Shown here piece by piece: positions 10,730 through 19,684 of a DNA stretch of 64,000 bases. The stretch covers positions 62,001-126,000 of the forward strand of contig NZ_BOOP01000030.1 of NCBI RefSeq assembly GCF_016863295.1, read 5' to 3'. The translations under genes and the position numbers were made by a program. The DNA comes from Planotetraspora phitsanulokensis (GTDB lineage: Bacteria; Actinomycetota; Actinomycetes; Streptosporangiales; Streptosporangiaceae). The stretch's first letter is position 1, and each line of letters opens with the position of its first letter. Below the pieces are notes generated by a model. That model was given only the letters and a program-made list of their open reading frames with translations. It was not told the DNA's origin and ran no database searches.

Positions 10730-10804
10730 CCACAGACGTCTACCGCTGTCACGAACGCCTACTCAGAGAGGCTGTCCGGTTTCCCGCATTCCACAGACGT
10801 CCAC
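10730..10804. repeat. Direct repeat pair beside att copy 1
   Basis: CCACAGACGTCTAC (10730-10743) and CCACAGACGTCCAC (10791-10804) repeat with one mismatch, 61 bp apart. Position beside the att site suggests integrase or excisionase arm-type sites. The rest of 10805-10971 shows nothing I can name. Confidence 0.4.
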
Positions 10805-10971
10805 GGTCGTCCTGGGCTGTAGTCGGCAACGGCGTTAGCAAGATCTGCCGCCCATATCAGCCAGCATGGTCGCCCATGGGGTGCCGGACAGGCACCCGTG
10901 CGCCGATGTGAACCGGACAGCATGGCCCCCGTGGAGGTGCCGCGAGTGGCGGCCCTCTCACGGGTGGCCTG

Positions 10972-12087
10972 TCAGGAGAGGCCGGCGAAGAACGCCCGGA
11001 TGTCTCCGGCGAGCAGGTCGGGCGCCTCCATGGCTGCGAAGTGGCCACCGCGCTCGAACTCCGACCAGTGCACAATGTTGTGGGCCTTGTCGGCGAACAC
11101 CCGGATGGCGTAGTCGGTGACGAAGACGGCGACCCCGGTGGGGACGGTGCCGCGCGGCTTGGGCGCCCACATGGTGTGGTCGTGGAAGCGCTCGTAGTAC
11201 GAGTTGGCCGTCGAGCGCGCCGTCCCCGTCAGCCAGTACAGCATCACGTTGGTCAGCAGTCGGTCCCGGCCGACGGCGTCCTCGGGGAGCTTGGCCACCG
11301 GATCGCTCCACTCCTGGAACTTCTCCACGATCCACGCCAGTTGCCCGACGGGGGAGTCGGTCAGCGCGTAGGCGAGCGTGTCCGGACGGCTGCCCTGCAC
11401 CTGCATGTACGCGGCCCCCTCGTCTTGGAACCGCTTCATCGCCGCCAGACGTGCCTGCTCGGCCTCAGTGAGGCCCGCCATGTCGTCCGGGTCGCCCGTG
11501 GGGAAGGCGAACATCGCGTTGAGGTGCACCCCGATCACCCTCTCGGGCTCGGCCAGCCCCACCAGCGGCGCGATCAGGGCGCCGACGTCGCCGCCCTGCA
11601 CGCCGTAGCGCTCGTACCCCAGCCGGTCCATGAGTTGCGCGAACGCGGCCGCGCGCCCGTCGGTCCAGCCGGCCTCGGTGAGCGGGCTGGAGAACGCGAA
11701 CCCGGGCAGCGAGGGGACGACCAGGTGGAACCGGTCGGCGAGCAGCTCGATGACATCGGCGAACTCCACCACCGACCCCGGCCAGCCGTGCAGCAGCAGA
11801 AGCGGCGTGGCGTCCGGGGCCGCGGAGCGGACGTGCAGGAAGTGGATCACGGCGCCGTCGATCACCGTGGTGTACTGCGGGTGCTCGTTCAGCGCGGCCT
11901 CGTTCGCGCGCCAGTCGTAACCGTCGGCCCAGTAGCCCACGAGGTCCTTCAGGTAGGCCGCGGGCACGCCACGGCTCCAGTCCTCGGCGGGCGAGGTGTC
12001 CGGCCAGCGCGTCTGCGCAAGCCGCCGCCGAAGGTCGTCCAGCTTCTCCTGCGGAACGTCGATCTTGAACGGACGGATGTTGGACAT
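10972..12087 (-). CDS. Epoxide hydrolase with EHN domain
   Basis: The 371-residue protein has the N-terminal EHN segment (about 1-110: [28 protein letters not shown]-like linker) and then an alpha/beta-hydrolase core. The oxyanion motif HGWPGS, the nucleophile Asp in GVQGGDVGA and the C-terminal His in GGHFAAME are all present. Enzymes of this family open epoxides to vicinal diols via an alkyl-enzyme ester; the cap-domain tyrosines lie around [10 protein letters not shown]. It is the first gene inside the tRNA-Arg island, transcribed towards att copy 1. No clear operon partner. Confidence 0.9.
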   Translation of the reverse strand: MSNIRPFKIDVPQEKLDDLRRRLAQTRWPDTSPAEDWSRGVPAAYLKDLVGYWADGYDWRANEAALNEHPQYTTVIDGAVIHFLHVRSAAPDATPLLLLHGWPGSVVEFADVIELLADRFHLVVPSLPGFAFSSPLTEAGWTDGRAAAFAQLMDRLGYERYGVQGGDVGALIAPLVGLAEPERVIGVHLNAMFAFPTGDPDDMAGLTEAEQARLAAMKRFQDEGAAYMQVQGSRPDTLAYALTDSPVGQLAWIVEKFQEWSDPVAKLPEDAVGRDRLLTNVMLYWLTGTARSTANSYYERFHDHTMWAPKPRGTVPTGVAVFVTDYAIRVFADKAHNIVHWSEFERGGHFAAMEAPDLLAGDIRAFFAGLS

Positions 12088-12229
12088 GGCTCTCAGTCCT
12101 TTTCTTGCTGGTGCTTCGGTGGTGAAGGCGACAATGTGCCCGCCAGACGCCCCAGGTCCGGTCCTCGAAGTGAGCGCCGTGCCCGGGGCGCCTGGTGGGC
12201 GACGTAAGCCGTATTGATCGTTTTCCGAC

Positions 12230-12868
12230 TTATCGAGACTTGTCCTGGATCTCCCAAACGTGATCTAGGACATGCCAGGCGAACCGGCGGCCGGCGTAGG
12301 CCGGCGGCCATCCACCTGCGGTGAGTGGGGCGCCGTCGGCGTGGGAACCGAGGATGCCGATCACCGCCTCGCGGTGGGCAGCCACGGCGTCGTGGTCGCG
12401 GCGGGTGAACGGCTTGTGGCGGATGCCGATCTTGCGGGCGTACGCGCGCTCGGTGTCGATGACGTGGGAGACGATCTCGTCGCGGTCACGTCCTCCGCCG
12501 CGGGGCCCTTTGAGGAGGACCGGTGGGGCGGATCGGGCCAGGTCGTCAAGAACGATCCACGCGGCGCGCAGGATCGCGGCCGTCCGGGCGGCGGCCTGGG
12601 CGGTGTAGGGCTGCGCGTCATCGGCGACGGCGACGGCGGGGGCGCCCCAGTCGGTGGTGTTGATGCCTGCGACCCGGTCGACGACTTCCGGGGCGCCGGG
12701 GGCGAAGGACAACCCCGCCTGTTCGGCGATGAGCCTGTAGCGGTGGGCGTAGGCGGTCAGCGTCCCCACCGCGTTGTCCTCGGTGGTGCCGATCCGCGCC
12801 CAGCCGGGCCAGTCCAGCGAACAGGCGACGATCTTCTTGGCGCCCCTCTCCACGTAGATGCGAGTCAT
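12230..12868 (-). CDS. DinB/YfiT-like four-helix protein
   Basis: The 212-residue protein contains spaced histidines suited to the DinB metal site: [12 protein letters not shown] (about 140), HREAV (about 171) and [15 protein letters not shown] near the C-terminus. DinB-superfamily proteins include mycothiol- and bacillithiol-dependent transferases and isomerases. An N-terminal 70 residues ([22 protein letters not shown]) resembles a HicB-like strand-rich lead. It follows the NmrA-like gene by 48 bases on the same strand, so the two are probably cotranscribed under the divergent WYL regulator. Confidence 0.65.
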   Translation of the reverse strand: MTRIYVERGAKKIVACSLDWPGWARIGTTEDNAVGTLTAYAHRYRLIAEQAGLSFAPGAPEVVDRVAGINTTDWGAPAVAVADDAQPYTAQAAARTAAILRAAWIVLDDLARSAPPVLLKGPRGGGRDRDEIVSHVIDTERAYARKIGIRHKPFTRRDHDAVAAHREAVIGILGSHADGAPLTAGGWPPAYAGRRFAWHVLDHVWEIQDKSR

Positions 12869-12916
12869 GGGGCTGTCTCCTTGGTTCCAGGTCGGTCGGT
12901 ACGGGTGAAGGGGCGG

Positions 12917-13750
12917 TCAGAATGCGGCGGCGTGGTCGACCACCCATTGGCGGTAGCTCCGCGCGGGGCGGCCGGTGACGTCCTCGACGCCGGTGGTGGT
13001 CGGTGCGGTACGGCCGACGGACGCGGACCAGACTCTGAAGATGCCGTCGAGGACGGGAGCCGGGACATGTGCGCTCATGGCCTGCCGCACCGACTCGGGG
13101 GGAAGATCGGCGAAGCGGATCGGCCGGCCGAGCACCTCGCCGATGATCTGGGCCTGCTCCGCATGGGTCAGTGACTCGGGGCCGGTCAGCTCGTAGACGC
13201 GGCCGGCGTGCCCGTCCTGGGTCAGCGCCGCGACTGCGACGGCGGCGATGTCGATCTCGTGCACCGGCGCGGCCGCCGCCTCGGCGTAGGCACCGCGCAC
13301 CACGTCGCCGGATTTGGTCTGCCCCGTCCACATCAGGGTGTTGGCGGCGAAGACGTCCGGGCGCAGGAAGGTCCACTCCAGTTCGGAGGCGCGCAGGGCC
13401 TGCTCGATCTCGGCGTGGTACGAAGCGATCGGTCCGTCCTGGACCTCCGCGTCGTCATCGACCGCTCCGGAGGACAGCAGCACCACCTTGCGTACTCCGG
13501 CCTGCCGTGCCGCGGTGACGAAACCCGGTCCGCTGCCAGGGACGGCGAACAGGAACACCGCATCGACGCCGTCCAGGGCCGGGCCCAGCGACGCGGCGTC
13601 GGCCAGGTCGCCGGCCACGATGTCGACTTCTGCCGGCCACATCACGCGCTGCGGGTCCCGGGTGAGGGCTCGGACGGCGCAGCCGGTCTCGACCAGCAGG
13701 TCCAGCACGTGGCGGCCGACGTTCCCGGTGGCACCGGTGATGAGGATCAT
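12917..13750 (-). CDS. NmrA-like atypical SDR, NAD(P)-binding
   Basis: The 277-residue protein starts with the dinucleotide motif MILITGATGNVGRHV and continues with the NmrA/SDRa pattern (VRALTRDPQRV, VVLLSSGAV, TFLRPDVFAAN). The catalytic YxxxK of classical SDRs is replaced by SYHAEIEQ, as in NmrA-type redox sensors and quinone reductase-like QOR2 proteins. It is divergent from the WYL regulator, which sits 123 bp away across an operator-like palindrome, and upstream of the DinB-like gene. Confidence 0.9.
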   Translation of the reverse strand: MILITGATGNVGRHVLDLLVETGCAVRALTRDPQRVMWPAEVDIVAGDLADAASLGPALDGVDAVFLFAVPGSGPGFVTAARQAGVRKVVLLSSGAVDDDAEVQDGPIASYHAEIEQALRASELEWTFLRPDVFAANTLMWTGQTKSGDVVRGAYAEAAAAPVHEIDIAAVAVAALTQDGHAGRVYELTGPESLTHAEQAQIIGEVLGRPIRFADLPPESVRQAMSAHVPAPVLDGIFRVWSASVGRTAPTTTGVEDVTGRPARSYRQWVVDHAAAF

Positions 13751-13820
13751 GACGTTCTCCCGTGGATTGCGTGGTTCGACCGTGCCCCGTTCGGGCTGGC
13801 AAGGCAGACACTAGGGACCG

Positions 13821-13843
13821 TTGAGGACAGGTACGGTCCTCAA
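13821..13843. promoter_or_regulatory. 8+7+8 inverted repeat, likely WYL-regulator operator
   Basis: TTGAGGAC and GTCCTCAA flank a 7-base spacer as a perfect inverted repeat in the divergent promoter between the NmrA-like gene and the WYL regulator. YafY-type regulators commonly bind such GGAC/GTCC dyads next to their own gene. Confidence 0.65.
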
Positions 13844-13873
13844 GGAACATCGCCTCTGGAGGAGTTTTCGCGC

Positions 13874-14824
13874 ATGCTGGAGACGTCGGCACGGTTGCTG
13901 CGGCTGTTGTCCCTGATGCAGTCGCGGCCCGACTGGCCGGGGCCGGAACTGGCCGACCGGCTGGGCGTGACCACACGCACGGTCCGGCGTGACATCGATC
14001 GGCTCCGCGACCTGGGCTACCCGGTGGAGTCCGTGACCGGCACGGCCGGTGGTTACCGTCTGGGCGTCGGCGCCGCCCTGCCGCCGCTGCTGCTGGACGA
14101 CGAGGAGGCCGTCGCCGTAGCCGTGGGGCTGCGCGTGGCCGCCGTGGGATCGGTCTCGGGAATGGAGGAGACGTCGTTGCGCGCGCTGGCCAAACTCGAA
14201 CAGGTCCTGCCCTCACGGCTGCGCCACAGGGTGGCGGCGACGCAGTCCGCGATCGTGCCGCTGACCGGCTCCGGACCAGCAGTGGACGCGAACCTGCTAG
14301 CGGCCCTGGCCGCGGCCTGCCGTGCCCACGAGGGAATCCGCTTCGGCTATCAGAAACGCACCCGCCGCGCCGAGCCGTACAGCCTGGTCCACACCGGCCG
14401 CCGCTGGTACCTGCTGGCCTTCGACCTGGACCGCGACGATTGGCGCACCTTCCGCGTCGACCGTATCGACGCCCCACCACAGCCCGGCCCGCGTTTCACT
14501 CCACGGCCGGCGCCGGCGGAAGACCTCCGTGCCTTCATGTCTGACGCGTTGTCCTCGGCGCCGTACCGATTCCAGGCGAAGATCCTGTTCCGCGCTCCGA
14601 TCGAAGTGGTCGCCGAACAGACCTCACCCACTGCCGGAAGGCTGGAGAAGCTCGACGAACAGTCATGCCTGTTCTATGCCGGCGCCGGCTCACTGGATCA
14701 GATCGCCGTGTATATCGCGCTCAAAGGCATCGACTTCCAGGTCGTGGACCCGCCCGAACTCCGAGCCCATGTTCGAGCGCTGGCAGCACGACTGACCCGC
14801 GCCGGCGAAGAGCCGTGTGATTGA
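13874..14824 (+). CDS. YafY-type HTH/WYL transcriptional regulator
   Basis: The 316-residue protein has an N-terminal winged helix of the HTH_11 type (MLETSARLLRLLSLMQ, ELADRLGVTTRTVRRDIDRL) and a WYL domain (RRAEPYSLVHTGRRWYLLAFD) followed by a WCX extension. WYL domains sense nucleic-acid-derived or other small ligands. An upstream in-frame extension of 222 codons is antisense to the NmrA-like gene and is ignored; the ATG chosen follows GGAGG and begins at the first DNA-binding helix. It probably controls the divergent NmrA/DinB-like pair and itself. Confidence 0.9.
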   Translation: MLETSARLLRLLSLMQSRPDWPGPELADRLGVTTRTVRRDIDRLRDLGYPVESVTGTAGGYRLGVGAALPPLLLDDEEAVAVAVGLRVAAVGSVSGMEETSLRALAKLEQVLPSRLRHRVAATQSAIVPLTGSGPAVDANLLAALAAACRAHEGIRFGYQKRTRRAEPYSLVHTGRRWYLLAFDLDRDDWRTFRVDRIDAPPQPGPRFTPRPAPAEDLRAFMSDALSSAPYRFQAKILFRAPIEVVAEQTSPTAGRLEKLDEQSCLFYAGAGSLDQIAVYIALKGIDFQVVDPPELRAHVRALAARLTRAGEEPCD

Positions 14825-15092
14825 CCAACCAGCGGAGTATGAGGCGCCGGCGGTGGATGACCAGCTCTCACCACGCGACCGGACGCGAACCAGGCTGTGG
14901 GTCGGGACCGCGTATATCCCGTGTGCCGTCACGAGGGCCGTGCCATCACGAACCAAGGTGTACGGGACGAGCGGCTTGGAAGTGGTGAGCGAGGGTCAGG
15001 AGCCGGTCCGTATGAACAGATTGCGCATCGATCAGTTTCCTCCGCTCGACTGGCCTAGTCTTCCGAGACCGACTGACGGAAGGCATGGCGCT

Positions 15093-15656
15093 ATGCGGAA
15101 ACTGATCTACGGCATGAACCTGAGCCTAGACGGCTACATTTCCGCGCCCGGCGACGACCTCGGCTGGAGTAGGCCGAGCGATGAGCTGTTCCAGTGGTGG
15201 CTCGATCAGGAGCGGGTGATCAGCCTGTTTCTGTATGGGCGCCAACTGTGGGAGACCATGAGCGCCTACTGGCCGACCGGCGACCAGCAGCCGGGCGCCA
15301 CCCCGGCGCAGATCGAGTTCGCGCGGAACTGGCGGGACACGCCGAAGGTGGTGTTCTCCTCAACGATCGACAAGGTCGACTGGAACACTCGCCTGGTCAC
15401 CGGCGACGCGATCGCCGAGATCACCCGGCTCAAGGCCGAGGACGGCGGGCCGATGAGGGTCGGTGGCGCAACGCTCGCCGGGGCGGTCATGCGGGCCGGG
15501 CTGATCGACGAGTACGAGATCGTCACCCATCCGGTCCTCGTGGGCGGCGGCACACCGTTCTTCACTGCGCTGGAAAGCTGGGTGAACCTGAACCTGGTGG
15601 AGACGCGGACGTTCCCCGGCGGCGTGGTCTTGACCAGGTACGAGACGAGGCGCTGA
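15093..15656 (+). CDS. Dihydrofolate reductase-family (RibD C-terminal) protein
   Basis: The 187-residue protein opens MRKLIYGMNLSLDGYISAPG, the typical first strand of actinobacterial RibD_C/DHFR-like reductases. It continues with SLFLYGRQLWETM, KVVFSSTIDKV and VGGATLAGAVMRAGLIDEYE. These single-domain relatives bind NADPH and probably reduce a pteridine- or pyrimidine-like substrate, but most are uncharacterised. The region 14825-15092 before it holds no feature I can support. Confidence 0.88.
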   Translation: MRKLIYGMNLSLDGYISAPGDDLGWSRPSDELFQWWLDQERVISLFLYGRQLWETMSAYWPTGDQQPGATPAQIEFARNWRDTPKVVFSSTIDKVDWNTRLVTGDAIAEITRLKAEDGGPMRVGGATLAGAVMRAGLIDEYEIVTHPVLVGGGTPFFTALESWVNLNLVETRTFPGGVVLTRYETRR

Positions 15657-15698
15657 GCGCGATTCCTTCGCGAGGGGCTTGTCTGAGGGAGCGGCAGT

Positions 15699-15752
15699 AT
15701 GCCCCGGAGCAAGGTCGAACTGTTCGCTGCGATGAGGTGTGACTTGCGCTAG
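15699..15752 (+). mobile_element. IS21-type istA start fragment
   Basis: After a GGGAG ribosome site the sequence encodes MPRSKVELFAAMRCDLR and then a stop. The first 12 residues match the characteristic opening of IS21-family IstA transposases (MxRSKVELFxxIRRD). Only about 17 codons remain, so it is a vestige. Confidence 0.45.
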
Positions 15753-16001
15753 TGCACCTCAGCCCCGAGCTTCCCGTCCGCCTCGACGGTGCGGGGGAGA
15801 GTCTTCCCGGAGTCGGAGACCCCCGCCGGAGGCATGTTCGAACCTGATCCCTTTGGCGTGCTCCAGCTCGGCGGCGGCGCGTACTCCGTGGCGGCCGTAA
15901 GCCGGGCAGCTGGGCGTGGGCGATGGCTTTCGCGCGGCCGCCTTCGGCCCGCCAGGGTGGGACCGGCCCCAGGCCGCACGCCCGCTCCGGCGTCGCCGCG
16001 C

Positions 16002-16088
16002 GCGGCCACTGAGGCCATTTCGAGTGCTCTCCTGGGGAAACGGAGGCGGGTGGCTCCCAAACTCAAAGAGGGGGAAGAGACCGGGTGA
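16002..16088 (+). pseudogene. Tyrosine integrase C-terminal remnant (copy B)
   Basis: The last 28 codons (AATEAISSALLGKRRR onward) correspond to the tail of integrase remnant A (RAATEAMSNALLGKQR), and DNA similarity continues through the hairpin into the att copy. All catalytic boxes are missing. It shows that a second related element once ended here. Confidence 0.68.
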
Positions 16089-16100
16089 GTCCGAAGATCA

Positions 16101-16143
16101 AAAAGGCCCCTGATGGCGTATTGCCTGTTCAGGGGCCTTCTTT
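16101..16143. terminator. Hairpin between integrase remnant B and att copy 2
   Basis: Perfect 11-bp arms (AAGGCCCCTGA and TCAGGGGCCTT) with A- and T-rich flanks form a bidirectional terminator, nearly identical to the one before att copy 1. Confidence 0.68.
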
Positions 16144-16144
16144 A

Positions 16145-16191
16145 CTGGGTGCGGCCGGAGGTACTCGAAACCCCAACCTTCTGATCCGTAG
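16145..16191 (-). repeat. att copy 2: 47-bp tRNA-Arg 3' segment
   Basis: Identical over 47 bases to copies at 10668 and 23251. It again lacks the 5' half of the tRNA. It divides the island into two compartments. Confidence 0.88.
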
Positions 16192-16275
16192 GGAAGGGCA
16201 GGCCCCTCGTAGACGGCCTGCCACCGTGCTTAAGCGGTAGATGCGGGTTGTTGGGGTGCGATCAGGTGAGGGGCT

Positions 16276-16303
16276 GTTGCTGTACGCGCTGCTGTACAGC
16301 AAC
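16276..16303. repeat. 10-bp-arm inverted repeat beside att copy 2
   Basis: GTTGCTGTAC and GTACAGCAAC form perfect arms around an 8-base spacer, about 85 bases from the att core. A degenerate form lies beside the tRNA-Arg at about 23182-23205. It could be a recombinase arm site or a terminator for the HAD gene. Confidence 0.5.
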
Positions 16304-16332
16304 TGCCGCTAACTGCGGCGGCCCCTCCGCGA

Positions 16333-16992
16333 TCACGCCTCATCGTGCAGAATCCGCATCGCCTCGAGCACGTCTTCAACGACGTGGTCCGCGTTAAGTT
16401 CATGGTCCGGCCATGTCCCCCGGTCGATCCAGACGGTGCGGAGCCCGGCTGCGCGTCCGCCGGCTATGTCGGCAATGAGGTTGTCCCCGATCATCCATCC
16501 CCCAGCGTCGAGACTCATGCCGCACCTACTGGCGGCGATCTCGAATAGGCCTCGGTCCGGCTTGCGAATGCCCTCAATGCCTGAGAGTGCGCAGGCGTCC
16601 ACAGCCTCAGCCAATCCTGTCTGCTGGAGCTTTCCGAGTTGGTTGTCTGCCGTGCCGTTAGTGACGATGGCAACCTTCCAGCCGGACGAGCGAAGTTGCG
16701 ACAGCCCCTCCATCACCTCGGAACGGCAGTAGACGAGGTACGGCATGCGCCGGCGGTAGCGACTCCACAACTCCTCGACCGGTTCCGACAGGGCAAAGTA
16801 GGCACGAATCTTGCCGAAGAACACCTCACGATGCGGGTAGCCAACTCGATCCAGAGCGATCAACCAGTCAACCGCCTCACGGTCCAGGCCATGCTCGTCG
16901 ACGAACTCCTCGGCCCACACCCGAAAGGCTTCCTCCAGATTCACGAGGGTGTGGTCCAGGTCAAAGAGCGCAAGCCGTTGCACAGGGCGCAT
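16333..16992 (-). CDS. HAD-superfamily phosphatase
   Basis: The 219-residue hydrolase carries all four HAD motifs: FDLDHTLV (nucleophile and acid Asp), VTNGT, the lysine in IRKPD, and GDNLIADI. The helical cap lies between motifs I and II, placing it in subfamily I (phosphoglycolate phosphatase / YjjG-like). Substrate unknown; nucleotide or sugar phosphates are likely. It is the first gene right of att copy 2 and is transcribed towards it. Confidence 0.88.
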   Translation of the reverse strand: MRPVQRLALFDLDHTLVNLEEAFRVWAEEFVDEHGLDREAVDWLIALDRVGYPHREVFFGKIRAYFALSEPVEELWSRYRRRMPYLVYCRSEVMEGLSQLRSSGWKVAIVTNGTADNQLGKLQQTGLAEAVDACALSGIEGIRKPDRGLFEIAASRCGMSLDAGGWMIGDNLIADIAGGRAAGLRTVWIDRGTWPDHELNADHVVEDVLEAMRILHDEA

Positions 16993-17380
16993 CTTACGAG
17001 CACCACCAGGTCCTCGCCGCTGGCGACCTAGCGGTTATCAAGAACACTGCGGAACTCACCGACCTATAGCAACTGACCTGCAACTGAGTCCCGAGATGCT
17101 AGGCGAGAAACGGAAGATCCCCCTCACATATCCAGTGCAGCCCACAACTGCGGAGTTCTCATTAGCGACAGCCGCGCTAGGCTTCCGGCCCAAACAAAAT
17201 TGACATACTCGGTCATCGCTGAGGCGGAATCAGTCGGGCGTGGTGCCGGGTTACCGAACGCAGACGCGACCCCAGGCACATGCGCCGCAGCGACGGGACC
17301 AAGAGCGCATCTGACACCTCCGATCATGCCCCTCCTATAAATCACCTCAGGACTGACGTGCTTACCGCTAGGATGCGAAC
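16993..17380. other. Gene-free stretch upstream of the OLD-type nuclease
   Basis: No gene is supported here. The DNA becomes progressively more AT-rich towards the nuclease start. A TTGACA hexamer occurs near 17200 and TAGGAT just before the start codon, but they are too far apart to be one promoter. Confidence 0.4.
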
Positions 17381-18958
17381 ATGAAGATCAACAACGCATC
17401 TATACAGAACTATAAGAGCTTCGAGAAAAGCGGCTGGATCCCACTTCGTCAGATAAATGTACTTGTCGGCAAGAACAACGCAGGTAAATCGGCATTCATT
17501 CGAGCCATAAACCTGATGCAGACCAATGCGGAGATGACGGTAAGTGATATACGCCTCGGAAACACAGAATGCGTTGTTACCTTACAGTTGACCGACGTCG
17601 ACTCTCGGCATTTTCAATTTGACACACCCAACTTGCTGGAAAAAGGGACCCTAACAATTAGGTACGGAAATGTACAGAATGGATCCCTATCCACAACAAG
17701 CCCCTCTCTCTCCTTCGGCGGCGGAGAAATCAATGCCGGATTCATTCCTGCACAAGAGCCGGACAACTTTATCTACACCTATCTCTCCAAGCGGAAGGTC
17801 CGGGCATTCGACCAGGCTGTCGACAGGATGAGAACTCTAGGAGTCGAAAAGGACTTGCGCTTCTTGGTCTCAAAAGTCGCACGACTGGCAAACTCATCCC
17901 ATGAGAGATCGGCAGAGTATGACCGACTCTGCCAAAAGATTCTTGGATTTAGGGTCAGCACTCATGCATCGCCGGAAGGCATGCAGGCAGGCATACCCGT
18001 CGGCCGATTCGATTACATCCCAATCGAATCAATGGGTGAGGGAGTCTCAAGCCTACTTGGACTGATTACCGACCTCTGCATTGCCGAGAATAACCTCTTC
18101 CTCATTGAGGAACTGGAAAATGATATTCACCCAGAAGGACTCAAGACAATTCTTGAGGCGATCATCGACAAGTCCCAGACGAACCAGTTCATTATCTCAA
18201 CTCATTCAAATATAGTGACTAAATATCTTGGGGCAGCCCAGGATAGTACAGTACTTTCTGTGGAATCGACTTACATTCCTCACGCGGTGCCCACCTCAAA
18301 CATCAGCCCAATCGAGGCTACCCGGGAAGCCCGCATGTCGATCCTAAGGCAACTCGGATATGAGCTTTACGATTTCGACCTCTGGGAGGGTTGGCTAATT
18401 CTGGAGGAATCATCAGCGGAAGTCATCATCAAGGACTTCCTCATTCCGTGGTTCACCCCGAAGCTCTCACGCATTCGAACGATCGCTGCCGGCGGCACGA
18501 GTAAGGTTGAGGCGACCTTCGAGGATTTCCGACGCCTTTTCCTGTTCACTCATCTCGAAACACAATATAGAGGCCGCGCCTGGGTCGTTGTTGATGGGGA
18601 TGAGTCAGGTAAATCAATAATTACCAAACTACAGAAAAAATACGGCAACGCATGGCCCACTGATCACTTCCGCGCCTTTAGTGAAGCAGATTTCGAGAGG
18701 TATTATCCGGAACGGTTCGCTTCCAAGATCGATGAAGCGCTCGCCAAATCTCATAACGACAAGCCGGCGGCAAAGAAGAGCCTGCTAGAGGAGGTCAAGC
18801 GGTGGTGTGACGAGGATCCGGCAGCCAAGACGGCCTTCGAGAAGAGCGCACATGAGGTGGTGGAGCTGCTTAAATCTATTGAGTTTGCTTTGTTTGGAAA
18901 GAGCAAGCATGCTCAAAGTAACCCCGGGGAACTTTCTAGCACCGACATTCCCGTGTAG
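17381..18958 (+). CDS. OLD-family ATPase/TOPRIM nuclease, single chain
   Basis: The 525-residue protein joins an ABC-type AAA ATPase to a TOPRIM nuclease. Walker A is GKNNAGKS (residues 30-37), Walker B LFLIEELE, and the switch histidine lies in FIISTHSN. The C-terminal TOPRIM shows LILEESSAEVIIKDF (catalytic glutamate strand) and VVVDGDESG (DxD-like metal site). This is the class of Old phage exclusion proteins and GajA. No UvrD-like GajB partner is adjacent, so it is a standalone OLD-type candidate. Its codon use is markedly AT-richer than its neighbours, and it lies inside a tRNA island, which indicates recent transfer. A defence role is inferred. Confidence 0.85.
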   Translation: MKINNASIQNYKSFEKSGWIPLRQINVLVGKNNAGKSAFIRAINLMQTNAEMTVSDIRLGNTECVVTLQLTDVDSRHFQFDTPNLLEKGTLTIRYGNVQNGSLSTTSPSLSFGGGEINAGFIPAQEPDNFIYTYLSKRKVRAFDQAVDRMRTLGVEKDLRFLVSKVARLANSSHERSAEYDRLCQKILGFRVSTHASPEGMQAGIPVGRFDYIPIESMGEGVSSLLGLITDLCIAENNLFLIEELENDIHPEGLKTILEAIIDKSQTNQFIISTHSNIVTKYLGAAQDSTVLSVESTYIPHAVPTSNISPIEATREARMSILRQLGYELYDFDLWEGWLILEESSAEVIIKDFLIPWFTPKLSRIRTIAAGGTSKVEATFEDFRRLFLFTHLETQYRGRAWVVVDGDESGKSIITKLQKKYGNAWPTDHFRAFSEADFERYYPERFASKIDEALAKSHNDKPAAKKSLLEEVKRWCDEDPAAKTAFEKSAHEVVELLKSIEFALFGKSKHAQSNPGELSSTDIPV

Positions 18959-19127
18959 TCCTCTTCTGAACTACGGTCGAGGCGTGCTGAGTAAGCGGCA
19001 CGCTAATGGCCGACAATCAGGCCATGACATGGTCCTTTCTGAGCGGTGCGCACGCTCCGGCCTGCTGATCATCCCGTCCGCCGTCGACCCGCCCGAAGGG
19101 GAAGCGGGACAGGGCCAGGAGGTCAAG

Positions 19128-19481
19128 GTGGAGCGCCCCACCGGGTTATGGCGCACCTGCTGGGAGCAGTTCACTCCATTCCTGGCCTTCCCTCCAGAGA
19201 TCCGCAAGGTCATCTACACGACCAACGCGATCGAGTCGCTGAATTCCCGTTTCCGCCAGGCGACCCGGCGCAGGGGGCACTTCCCGACTGAGCAGGCCGC
19301 TCTGAAAGTCCTCTACCTGGTCATCCGCAACCCGCGGCCGAACCGGTCTAACGTGACCGGGAAAACCTCCGACTGGAAGGCCGCGCTCAACGCGCTGACC
19401 CTCTACTACGGCGACCGGATCACCATCAACTAAACAGTGATCATCGCCTCACACACAAAGATCCGGACACTCCCCGGCAAA
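19128..19481 (+). mobile_element. IS256-family transposase 3' fragment and right end
   Basis: About 100 C-terminal residues survive: WEQFTPFLAFPPEIRK, VIYTTNAIESLNSRFRQA, RRRGHFPTEQAALKVLYL, and ALNALTLYYGDRITIN. These are typical of IS256/mutator transposases. The DDE Asp residues lie upstream and are missing. The segment CACAAAGATCCGGACACTCC after the stop is likely the terminal inverted repeat. The 5' part was replaced where it meets the OLD gene region. Confidence 0.82.
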
Positions 19482-19684
19482 AACGCGTTACCAGCCGTTG
19501 CCGCCCCTCACGCGGTGGACGATGTCTTCCGGTCGGCGCGATGAATCGGCGAGGGGACTGCGTGGAACTGTTGGCCGGGCTCATCGGAGCCCTTGTAGGG
19601 GTTGCTGCGGGTGGCTAGCCTTGAAGATCAGCATCGTGCTGCGTAGCCGCCGTCCGACGGCTCGTCTTCCGGGGTGGTTAAGGC

